A stretch of DNA of 6,566 bases from Pseudomonadota bacterium (lineage in GTDB: Bacteria > Pseudomonadota > Alphaproteobacteria > Micavibrionales > Micavibrionaceae). Under the pieces are notes generated by a model. The model worked only from the letters and a program-made list of their open reading frames with translations, had not been told where the DNA came from and searched no databases. Numbering within the stretch: position 1 is the first letter of the stretch; each line of letters starts with the position of its first letter. Below are positions 1 through 5,917 of this stretch, piece after piece. A program made the position numbers and the translations under genes. The stretch covers positions 1 through 6,566 of the forward strand of contig JACQIJ010000108.1 in the NCBI GenBank assembly GCA_016198545.1, read 5' to 3'.

Positions 1-30
1 CTGTCAAAATTGCTGCAAAAACTGTATATT
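1..30 (+). promoter_or_regulatory. candidate sigma70-type promoter for icd
   Basis: A CTGTCA hexamer (1-6, 4/6 match to the -35 consensus) lies 18 bp before TATATT (25-30, 5/6 match to the -10). This would start transcription near position 37 and give an icd leader of about 80 nt. The window begins at the -35, so upstream elements cannot be seen. The match is by eye and is inference. An alternative -10 (TATAAA, 93-98) would place the start inside the ribosome binding site and is less likely. Confidence 0.27.
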
Positions 31-71
31 TCCTGTTAGGCGGTTTTTAACCCCGCTCCCGCATTATTCCC

Positions 72-84
72 TTCCGTAACGGAA
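72..84. promoter_or_regulatory. 13-bp palindrome in the icd leader, possible operator
   Basis: TTCCGT (72-77) and ACGGAA (79-84) form perfect 6-bp inverted arms around a single A. The site lies 33 bp before the icd start, between the candidate promoter and the ribosome binding site. The arms are short enough to occur by chance, no regulator is identified, and a regulatory role is only inferred from position. Confidence 0.25.
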
Positions 85-117
85 CACTCATATATAAATA
101 TGTAAAGGAACAGCCTC

Positions 118-1575
118 ATGCCCACGAACAAAACCCCAATCACGATGGCCCGCGGCGACGGCATCGGCCCCGAAATCATGGATGCGACGCTGCGCATTCT
201 CGATCAGGCCGGCGCCGCGCTGGAGCTGGAGGAAATCGAGATCGGCAAGGCCGTGTACGACCGCGGCGTCAAAAGCGGCATTGAGGACAAATCCTGGGCG
301 TCCCTGCGCCGCACGAAAGTGTTTCTGAAAGCGCCGATCACCACGCCGCAGGGCGGCGGCTTCAAGAGCCTGAACGTCACGGTCCGCAAAACGCTCGGCC
401 TGTACGCAAACGTGCGGCCGTGCGTGTCATACGCACCGTTCGTGGAAACCAAGCACCCGAACATGGACCTCGTCATCATCCGCGAGAACGAGGAGGATTT
501 ATACGGCGGCATCGAATACCGCCAGTCGCATGAAGTGATGGCGTCGCTGAAAATCATTTCCCGCCCCGGCACCGAACGCATCGTGCGCTACGCCTTTGAA
601 TACGCGAAGGCCAACGGCCGCAAAAAGGTCACCTGCATGACCAAGGACAACATCATGAAAATGACGGACGGATTGTTCCACCGCATTTTCGATGAAATCG
701 GCGCCGAATACCCGGAGATCGAAAAAAACCACATGATCATCGATATCGGCGCGGCAAGGGTTGCTTCGGCCCCGCACACGTTTGACGTTATCGTTCTGCC
801 GAACCTGTACGGCGACATCGTATCCGACATCGCGGCGGAGATCACCGGATCCGTCGGCCTCGGCGGCTCCTCCAATATCGGCGAGAATATCGCCATGTTC
901 GAAGCCGTGCACGGCAGTGCGCCGGACATCGCCGGCAAGGGCATCGCGAACCCGTCGGGGTTGCTGCTGGGCGCGGTGATGATGCTGGTGCATATCGGGC
1001 AGGGCGATGTCGCCGCCCGGATCCATAACGCGTGGCTGAAGACGATCGAGGACGGCATCCACACCGGCGATATTTTCCGCCCCGGCGCCAGCCGCGAAAA
1101 AGTGGGAACGGACGGATTTTGCAAGGCGGTTCTCGACCGTCTCGGCCAGATGCCGGAAAAATTCCGGCCCGCCAATTACAACGGCGTGCCGCCGGGCGGC
1201 ATGAAGATGCCGCGCCTTGCTGCCTACAGGGATGAAGAAAAGGTGCGCGTCGGCGTCGATGTCAGCCTGACCTACGACGGCACGGCGGAAAAGCTCGCGG
1301 AAAAAGTCCTGCCCTGCATCGAGGAAGCGGACGGCATGGAACTACAGATGATTTCAAACCGCGGCACGGTCGTGTGGCCGAACGGACAGCCGGATACGTT
1401 CTGTGCCGACAACTGGCGCCTGCGCTTCATCACGAAGGACGGCGCGAACGTGCGCACGTCGCAGATCATCGCCCTGCTCGACCGCATGAACAAGGCCGAC
1501 ATCAACTTCACCAAGGCGCAGATGCTGTTCACCTTCGACGGAAAACCGGGTTTCTCGGCCGCGCAGGGGGGATGA
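118..1575 (+). CDS. icd: isocitrate dehydrogenase, long Thermus/Rickettsia type, probably NAD+-dependent
   Basis: This cytoplasmic TCA enzyme oxidatively decarboxylates isocitrate to 2-oxoglutarate. It has 485 residues, of which about 1-350 form the isocitrate/isopropylmalate dehydrogenase fold. Visible motifs are GDGIGPEI (13-20), the isocitrate-binding S84-x-N86-x-x-x-R90, R100, R122-E-N, Y129, K176 and the metal ligands D209, D233 and D237 (YGDIVSD). The extra C-terminal domain (about 375-485, with MISNRGT at 411-417 and a FDGKPGF-x-x-AQG ending) is the tail I recall from Thermus thermophilus ICDH. It sets this enzyme apart from the shorter E. coli type. The cofactor loop reads HGSAPDIAGK (265-274). 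E. coli and Thermus have Lys-Tyr where this protein has D270-I271, and Asp-Ile is the NAD+-type signature. The ATG at 118 is preceded by AAGGA (105-109) with 8-nt spacing. The stop lies 4 bp from that of the convergent protease gene. Confidence 0.96.
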   Translation: MPTNKTPITMARGDGIGPEIMDATLRILDQAGAALELEEIEIGKAVYDRGVKSGIEDKSWASLRRTKVFLKAPITTPQGGGFKSLNVTVRKTLGLYANVRPCVSYAPFVETKHPNMDLVIIRENEEDLYGGIEYRQSHEVMASLKIISRPGTERIVRYAFEYAKANGRKKVTCMTKDNIMKMTDGLFHRIFDEIGAEYPEIEKNHMIIDIGAARVASAPHTFDVIVLPNLYGDIVSDIAAEITGSVGLGGSSNIGENIAMFEAVHGSAPDIAGKGIANPSGLLLGAVMMLVHIGQGDVAARIHNAWLKTIEDGIHTGDIFRPGASREKVGTDGFCKAVLDRLGQMPEKFRPANYNGVPPGGMKMPRLAAYRDEEKVRVGVDVSLTYDGTAEKLAEKVLPCIEEADGMELQMISNRGTVVWPNGQPDTFCADNWRLRFITKDGANVRTSQIIALLDRMNKADINFTKAQMLFTFDGKPGFSAAQGG

Positions 1576-1579
1576 ACGC

Positions 1580-2692
1580 TTACGATCCGGAGCCGAGCGC
1601 GAAGGTGAGGGTTTTTTCCTCCCCGCCGCGGGATATCTTCACCTTCACCATTTCGCCGGGATGCGTTTTTTCCATCAGGTAGCTTTGGAGCTGCGTTGTC
1701 GTCGTCACCGGCGTGCCATTGACCGCCAGGATGAAATCGTCCTCCAGCATCCCCGCCGCAGCCGCCGCGCCCGAAACTTCGGCGGCGGCCACCTTCCACT
1801 CGTCGCGCAGACGGTTGACCTTCAGCTTCACTCCCATGACGGGGAACTTCACATTGCCGCCCCCGATTATGGCTTCGACGACGTGTTTCACGATAGGGCC
1901 GGGAACCGCCATGCCCAAACGTCCGCACTGCGGCTCTTTTTCGTTCTCATGCGTCTGCACGAAAGACTGCATGACGCCGACGACTTCGCCCTGCTCGTTG
2001 AACACCCCGCTGCCCGAACTGCCCAGGCAGACGGGGATATCCACCTGCATCAGGCGTATATCCACGGTCTTCGGCAGGTATATGCTTTCGTTGCCGGCCT
2101 TGCCGGCGGAAAAAATACCGCCGCCGTACCCGCGCGCCCTTTCCGCGCCGCCGGGGAAGCCGAAAGTATATAAGTCCTCTCCCATCGCTGGTTCGCGCGC
2201 GGCGAACTTGACCGCCGTCAGGGGGCTTTTCACCTTCGAAAGATCTATCTTGTAAACCGCCGCGTCGATCGCATCGTTCACGCCCACGAGCGTGGCGGAA
2301 TGTTCCTCCATATTCTCCAGCATGACCTTGATTTCTGGACGGAAATAAACTTTTCCTCTGAACGAGCTTGCGATCGCATGCCGCACGGTCACGATATACC
2401 CGCCGCCGACGTGAAACCCCGTGCCGTGCATGGCTGCGCCGACGTTATCGGGATGGTCGTAGTCGGATCTGCTCATGGATATCGCGCCGAGAACCGCGAC
2501 CGTTGCGCGCCGGGCGTTCCTGACGCCGTCAAGATAGACATCCTTCGCCGCTCTTTCCCGCTTCTGACCGCCCGCTTCGGAGGCCACCGTTTCGCTGCGG
2601 TCGGCAATATGGGCCGCGTCCGCATGCGGCGACCACAGGCACGACGCCAGAACGAAAGCCGCGGCGGCTTTAAGACTGAAACTCCTGCTCAT
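1580..2692 (-). CDS. exported HtrA-like serine protease with one PDZ domain
   Basis: A 370-residue trypsin-fold (S1C-like) protease, probably acting in periplasmic protein quality control. The N-terminus is an export signal (basic 1-8, hydrophobic 9-20). It offers a signal peptidase I site at H-A-D-A-A (23-27) and also a lipobox-like L15-A-S-C18, so it may be soluble or lipid-anchored. The protease domain spans about 60-275: TGFHVGGGYIVTVRHA holds catalytic H105, D143 sits in IDAAVYKID, and the nucleophile is S226 in GSSGSGVF. The usual HtrA sequence there is GNSGG. One PDZ domain covers about 285-367 (AAAAGMLEDDFILAVNG is typical). DegP has two PDZ domains, so the architecture is closer to DegS. 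The ATG at 2692 has GGGAG 4 nt upstream, slightly close. The native substrate is unknown. A regulated stress role is family-based inference. Confidence 0.9.
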   Translation of the reverse strand: MSRSFSLKAAAAFVLASCLWSPHADAAHIADRSETVASEAGGQKRERAAKDVYLDGVRNARRATVAVLGAISMSRSDYDHPDNVGAAMHGTGFHVGGGYIVTVRHAIASSFRGKVYFRPEIKVMLENMEEHSATLVGVNDAIDAAVYKIDLSKVKSPLTAVKFAAREPAMGEDLYTFGFPGGAERARGYGGGIFSAGKAGNESIYLPKTVDIRLMQVDIPVCLGSSGSGVFNEQGEVVGVMQSFVQTHENEKEPQCGRLGMAVPGPIVKHVVEAIIGGGNVKFPVMGVKLKVNRLRDEWKVAAAEVSGAAAAAGMLEDDFILAVNGTPVTTTTQLQSYLMEKTHPGEMVKVKISRGGEEKTLTFALGSGS

Positions 2693-2735
2693 GGTTCTCC
2701 CATGTTTTTATGAAACCTTTGTTCCCCTGCGGGAA

Positions 2736-2764
2736 ATTTAAGCCTATTGGGCAATGCCGGGCAA
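2736..2764 (-). promoter_or_regulatory. candidate promoter of the serine protease gene
   Basis: On the minus strand TTGCCC (2764-2759, 4/6 to -35) is followed after exactly 17 bp by TTAAAT (2741-2736, 4/6 to -10). This predicts a start near 2729 and a leader of about 37 nt. The hexamer GGGCAA occurs twice on the plus strand (2749-2754 and 2759-2764), 10 bp apart, so the -35 lies in a helical-turn-spaced direct repeat. The match is by eye and modest in strength. Confidence 0.28.
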
Positions 2765-2923
2765 GAACTTTATCGCCCCGGCCGATGGCGGATTTTCAGT
2801 GCTTTTTCCGGATTCCTGATAATTCATGACCTGCAATTTACACTTCATTTTGTATTATGTCTATAAAATTCGTTCCCGCCGCGTTATACAGTGAATTGAA
2901 CTGGGAATCCGACATTCAAGGGG

Positions 2924-3027
2924 CGTCATTGCGAACCGCTGAAAGCGGCGAAGCAATCCAGAAATCTTTGAAAGACATTGATTCCTCTCGATTGCTTCGC
3001 CGGCCCGACGGCCTCCTCGCAATGACG
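2924..3027. repeat. structured palindromic intergenic repeat (CGTCATTGCGA type)
   Basis: The element begins CGTCATTGCGA (2924-2934) and ends with its exact reverse complement TCGCAATGACG (3017-3027). A second, inner pair of arms matches over 13 bp: CGGCGAAGCAATC (2946-2958) with GATTGCTTCGCCG (2990-3002). Small hairpins sit between outer and inner arms: CCGCT-GAA-AGCGG on the left (2936-2948) and GGCC-CGAC-GGCC on the right (3002-3013). The central loop is about 30 nt (2959-2989). A transcript could fold into a cross-shaped structure. From general knowledge, near-identical units are scattered in many bacterial genomes, notably Rickettsia-related ones. Only one copy is in this window, so dispersal here is inferred. 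Confidence 0.85.
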
Positions 3028-3100
3028 GATTCTTAATCTGAAATGGGCATACCCCGCCGCACCCCCTTCCTGGATTATGATTATGTAAAATAATACACGC

Positions 3101-3124
3101 AAAAAAGAGGGGCTATACCCCCTC
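3101..3124 (-). terminator. intrinsic terminator at the end of the phage operon
   Basis: On the minus strand the stem GAGGGG (3124-3119), the 6-nt loop GTATAG and the stem CCCCTC (3112-3107) are followed directly by six T residues (3106-3101). The hairpin overlaps the last codons of the holin gene and its TAG stop lies in the loop. It marks the 3' end of the packaging/lysis operon. Confidence 0.8.
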
Positions 3125-3604
3125 CTTCTTCTCCTCGCTGCGCTTATAAACGTAAATCCCGAGAACGGACAGGCCGACCGTCCAGATCATGCTCAGGGAT
3201 TCCACCGCCTGCATCACCACGGCGGCGTGATCGGTGCGGAACACCATTATATATGCCACGCCGAACATCTGTGCCGCCCATGTCGCCGCCATCAGGTAGC
3301 CGAAAGTCGGACGCATGCGCCGGACGTATTTGTCATCCGACGTAACCTCCGCGCGCAGGCTCTTGTTGATTTCCGAATACGCCGCCGCGCTCTCCTTTAT
3401 GCGCATCTCCGCCATTTTTTCCGTGTGGCGGTTGGCTTCGGCGATTTGCTCGTTTGACAACTGCCCCTTCATGAAAATATCATCCAGTTCCGACAGCGCC
3501 TTCGCCGCCGTTTTCGCCGCCGGATGTTCTATTTCACCGATGGCATCTGCCAGTATCGCACCCAGAACGGGCACGCCGATTTTCGCAAGCAACGCGGGGA
3601 TCAT
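3113..3604 (-). CDS. three-TM holin-like protein, gene-transfer-agent/phage type
   Basis: A 163-residue protein that would form the inner-membrane lesion releasing the endolysin. Residues 5-22 are hydrophobic and may be a weak first membrane segment. Residues 25-90 are a charged helical stretch. They lead into RRMRPTFGYL (95-104), which I recognise as the hallmark of the three-TM holin family named for gene-transfer release (GTA_holin_3TM). Strong membrane segments follow at about 101-122 and 136-153, then a basic/acidic tail (KRSEEKKEGV). Its ATG lies 2 bp after the endolysin stop and GGAG is placed 8 nt upstream, so translation is probably coupled. It is the last gene of the operon and its stop codon is inside the terminator loop. 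Holin function is inferred from family resemblance and from the endolysin next door. Confidence 0.8.
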   Translation of the reverse strand: MIPALLAKIGVPVLGAILADAIGEIEHPAAKTAAKALSELDDIFMKGQLSNEQIAEANRHTEKMAEMRIKESAAAYSEINKSLRAEVTSDDKYVRRMRPTFGYLMAATWAAQMFGVAYIMVFRTDHAAVVMQAVESLSMIWTVGLSVLGIYVYKRSEEKKEGV

Positions 3605-3606
3605 GT

Positions 3607-4071
3607 TCAGTTCTCCATCCTGTAAAATATGTGTTTGCCGATAACCGCGACCGGCTTTTCGCCTTTCGCCCAGTACGGCGATGCGCCCGCCGCGTGGTAA
3701 TGCGTCGCGCCCTGCGTCGGATCGCTGAGCAAACTCAAAACCGCTCGCCGCGTGATGCGCTTGGCCGCGGCGAAATGCAAATCCTTTTCGTCAACGGACA
3801 GAAGCTTCCGGTAATTCGGGTCGTCCCTGTTCCAGCAGCTGAACTGGTACGGCTTCTGGCACACGTCAATGACCGCGCCGCCCCACCACCCGCCGATGCG
3901 GGCGCGGTTCAGGACGACGCAGGCCACGGCCTGCATGCCGATGCTGCCCTCCCCCCGCGCCTCGCCCCAGATTGTGCGCGCCAGGACGTCGATCTCCAGT
4001 TCGTGGTGAAATTCCTGCGCGCCGACGGGTTCGCTGTTTTCCTTCCGGAATAATGGTATGAGATTTTTCAT
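3607..4071 (-). CDS. SleB-family cell wall hydrolase, probable endolysin
   Basis: A 154-residue peptidoglycan hydrolase of the SleB (Hydrolase_2) family. The single domain covers about 26-152: LARTIWGEARGEG (30-42) carries the probable catalytic glutamate E37, followed by AVACVVLNR (48-56), QFSCWN (76-81) and ATHYHA (122-127). The C-terminus has IGKHIFY. SleB enzymes cleave the glycan strand; in spores they are cortex-lytic, whereas phages and alphaproteobacteria use them for cell wall opening. No signal peptide is visible: the N-terminus (MKNLIPLFRKENSEP) is polar and short. This fits a cytoplasmic endolysin released by the holin encoded just downstream. The start overlaps the stop of the preceding gene as ATGA (4071-4068), with an AAGGAG-type ribosome site inside that gene. 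All family motifs I know are present. Confidence 0.88.
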   Translation of the reverse strand: MKNLIPLFRKENSEPVGAQEFHHELEIDVLARTIWGEARGEGSIGMQAVACVVLNRARIGGWWGGAVIDVCQKPYQFSCWNRDDPNYRKLLSVDEKDLHFAAAKRITRRAVLSLLSDPTQGATHYHAAGASPYWAKGEKPVAVIGKHIFYRMEN

Positions 4072-4391
4072 TCGCTCTTCTCCTTCCTTGCGTTCAACGC
4101 CTCCGTCTTCATCGCGGTGGCGTCAAGCTTCGTTTCGATGCGCAGCAGATGCCCGACCAGCCGCGCTTCCAGTTCGCGCATGTCCGAAATCGACGCGTAC
4201 CCCTTTGCCACCTCCAGCTTAAAGGCGGCCAGCGCGTCGCGCAGCTGCGCGTTCCTCGTGTCGATGATTTCGCGCAGATGCCGGACGGAATCCTCAGACT
4301 CTTTCCGCGTGCGCCAGATGAGCCAGAACAGCCCGCCCAGCGCGGGCAGATCGACCGCGCTGATCCACCAGATCAATTCCTGTGAAAACAT
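4068..4391 (-). CDS. small TM plus coiled-coil phage protein of unknown role
   Basis: A 107-residue protein I cannot assign to a named family. Residues 5-27 form one membrane segment rich in Trp and Leu with an Asp at 14 inside it. Residues 28-105 are strongly charged, heptad-like helix (for example DSVRHLREIIDTRNAQL), likely a coiled coil. The start at 4391 is chosen because it is 2 bp after the terL stop and has GAGG with 7-nt spacing. Longer frames would run back into terL. The next gene overlaps by 4 bp. One N-terminal TM and a long coiled coil directly before endolysin and holin suggest an inner-membrane spanin-like or antiholin-like lysis accessory. No overlapping outer-membrane partner with a lipobox was found, so this remains inference. 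Confidence 0.75.
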   Translation of the reverse strand: MFSQELIWWISAVDLPALGGLFWLIWRTRKESEDSVRHLREIIDTRNAQLRDALAAFKLEVAKGYASISDMRELEARLVGHLLRIETKLDATAMKTEALNARKEKSE

Positions 4392-4393
4392 GG

Positions 4394-5866
4394 TTAAACC
4401 TCGAAATCCGTTTCCGCGTTGTAACTCCTGCCGCTGCCTTGCCATTCCTGCCGTCCGGAAAAATGCTCCCCCGGAAAGCGCACCGGCGCGAGCGACAGCG
4501 CGCCCGCGGCGGCATCCAGCCCGTCGTCGCGCTGCCCCTTCGCGCCGGGCCGCCATTCCTGCATCTCCGTGATGAATGGCGTTTTTCTGACGTTCTCATG
4601 AACATGCAGCATCCGTGCCGCCATGACGGCGTCGAATGCCTCCAGGATGCGGATATCCTTGTTCACCCGGCTGTGCATTTCCCGCACCGCGCACCCGGCG
4701 CGTATCTTTGCCATCTCCTTCCGCAGGATGGCGGGCAGAAATTTTCCGATGCCGTTCATCTCGACCGCGACAGACGGCAGGCGCAGCATCTGCGCCGCGA
4801 AAGCTGCCTTCCGGCATTGCTGTTCCGCCGGCGGCGCCGGGTCGCATTCGCTGTTTCTGATATACTCGACGCGGTGCAGGTAGCGGTTGCCGTGTTCATC
4901 CGTGAAGATGGCAGCCAGGACGCTTGCATCGCTTCCCTTGCCGCCGAAGGACGGATCCCACCACGCGCTGGCCGAAACGATGCGCCGACCGTTCAAATAC
5001 ATCTCGCCCAGCTCCTCGCTGTAATGAAGACTGCCGCCGTAAAACCGCAGCAGCGACGGGTCGAGCCGCCCTTCCGCGATATTGACGGGCGTCAGCATCA
5101 TCTGGCTGGCGAACTTGTTCGGGCCCGCGCTGCGCTTCATGCGCGCGATGTCCGTATCCGTGAACCGTTCCGGCCACGCGCTTTGCCCCTCCTCATCCGT
5201 CACGGGGATGCTCAGGCGGGAAAATCCATCGAGAAACGGCCTTTCCTCCCCTGTTTCGCCGCGCGGAACGTCGGCGTAGATGCTGTGCCAGCTATGCGGC
5301 GTGCCGATGTACAAAACCGTGCCGCCGGGCACGAGGACGAAATCGGATTCCACCAGCCGTTCGCGCAAATCCGCGCGCTTTTCCGCCGTATCGCACGTGT
5401 TCGGCACTTCCACGTCGTCGCATATGATGACGTCGGCGCGGCTGCCCGTGATGTTCGTCGTGATGCCCTTGGCCAGAACGGACGGGTCGCGCAGTTCCAG
5501 ATTCCTGTTCACCGTGAAGCGATCCGCGCCCCACTGGTCGGCGCGCGGCGGCTTCAGGTCCGCGGTCAGCGGGTGGCGTTCGATGATTTTCTTGACGTTG
5601 CGCGCCATCTTGCGGGCAAGCGTCAGGTCCGCGGCCAAGACGAGAATCCGCAGGTCCGGGTTCCGGCGCAAAAGCCACGCCGCGAACAGGCCGCAGATCG
5701 TGCTCTTGCCGCTGCTGCGGAAGGCCAGCAGCAAAAGACGCCTGTCTTCCGTCTCCCACGCGCTTTCCAGCCACTCCGCCATGCGGAAATGGATCGCGGG
5801 CGTCCCCTGCCCCTGCATCCTGTTCCAGACGGCAAGGAATATTTTGAAACTGGTTGTGTCGCTCAT
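4394..5866 (-). CDS. terL: phage terminase large subunit, T7-like packaging motor
   Basis: A 490-residue DNA packaging ATPase/nuclease. The ATPase half (about 1-265) has a Walker A-type AFRSSGKST (48-56), a Walker B DVIICDDVE (145-153) and a coupling motif YIGTP (186-190). GSRADVIICDDVEVP (141-155) is strikingly like the matching part of T7 gp19 (GSRADIIIADDVEIP, from memory), and so is the following YxGTP. The nuclease half (about 295-455) has an RNase H-like set of acidic residues: D304 and D313 (WWDPSFGGKGSD), E369 (VAVEMNG) and D448/D451 (DDGLDAAAG). Motor and nuclease therefore look intact. The ATG at 5866 has AGGGA a few bases upstream. Length is in the normal range for this family (T7 gp19 is larger). 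A near full-length open frame on the opposite strand is a GC-bias shadow. Confidence 0.92.
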   Translation of the reverse strand: MSDTTSFKIFLAVWNRMQGQGTPAIHFRMAEWLESAWETEDRRLLLLAFRSSGKSTICGLFAAWLLRRNPDLRILVLAADLTLARKMARNVKKIIERHPLTADLKPPRADQWGADRFTVNRNLELRDPSVLAKGITTNITGSRADVIICDDVEVPNTCDTAEKRADLRERLVESDFVLVPGGTVLYIGTPHSWHSIYADVPRGETGEERPFLDGFSRLSIPVTDEEGQSAWPERFTDTDIARMKRSAGPNKFASQMMLTPVNIAEGRLDPSLLRFYGGSLHYSEELGEMYLNGRRIVSASAWWDPSFGGKGSDASVLAAIFTDEHGNRYLHRVEYIRNSECDPAPPAEQQCRKAAFAAQMLRLPSVAVEMNGIGKFLPAILRKEMAKIRAGCAVREMHSRVNKDIRILEAFDAVMAARMLHVHENVRKTPFITEMQEWRPGAKGQRDDGLDAAAGALSLAPVRFPGEHFSGRQEWQGSGRSYNAETDFEV

Positions 5867-5889
5867 TCCATTTCCCTGTGAAAAAACGA

Positions 5890-5899
5890 TTTAATCCCC
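5890..5899 (-). repeat. GGGGATTAAA repeat copy 1, upstream of terL
   Basis: The minus strand reads GGGGATTAAA ending 23 nt before the terL start. The same 10 bases occur upstream of the preceding gene (6258-6249). I saw no other exact copy in the window. A shared promoter or operator element is possible but a chance match is not excluded. Confidence 0.35.
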
Positions 5900-5917
5900 T
5901 GATGGCTTTCCGGCGCG

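Larger units (their letters stand above)
2693..3112. other. 420-bp intergenic region without a gene
   Basis: No convincing coding frame, tRNA or rRNA is visible on either strand. The region holds the leader and candidate promoter of the protease gene (right-to-left, 2693-2764), an AT-rich stretch around 2820-2870, the palindromic repeat (2924-3027) and, at its right edge, the T-tract of the holin terminator. A short hairpin (TTCCC 2722-2726 with GGGAA 2731-2735) sits in the predicted protease 5' leader. The region separates the host genes from the phage-derived operon. No duplicated attachment site was seen. Confidence 0.7.

Noticed and set aside
499..1175. Minus-strand open frames inside icd
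   Set aside because: They are shadows of the icd reading frame with no motifs, and icd is unambiguous across the full region.
1605..1635. GGTGAGG / CCTCCCC hairpin with a T-run after the icd stop
   Set aside because: The Ts are in the loop rather than after the stem and one pair is mismatched, so it does not look like an intrinsic terminator. It is also coding sequence of the protease.
1713..2255. Plus-strand open frames inside the protease gene (1661-2173, 1713-2255, 2300-2713)
   Set aside because: All are antisense or offset to a gene with a full catalytic triad and PDZ domain, and their products show no domain or balanced composition.
2924..3027. CRISPR array or insertion-sequence ends
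   Set aside because: There is a single inverted-repeat unit with no spacer-repeat periodicity, no transposase and no visible target duplication.
4068..4556. Longer version (162 aa) of the TM/coiled-coil protein
   Set aside because: The extra 55 N-terminal residues are Arg/Ala-rich, lie out of frame within terL, and the start at 4391 has a well-placed ribosome site and ordinary 2-bp spacing.
4382..5881. A 499-codon open frame on the plus strand covering the whole terL gene
   Set aside because: It lies exactly antisense to terL, is rich in Arg/Ala/His with no recognisable domain, and is expected from the GC-biased third codon positions of terL.
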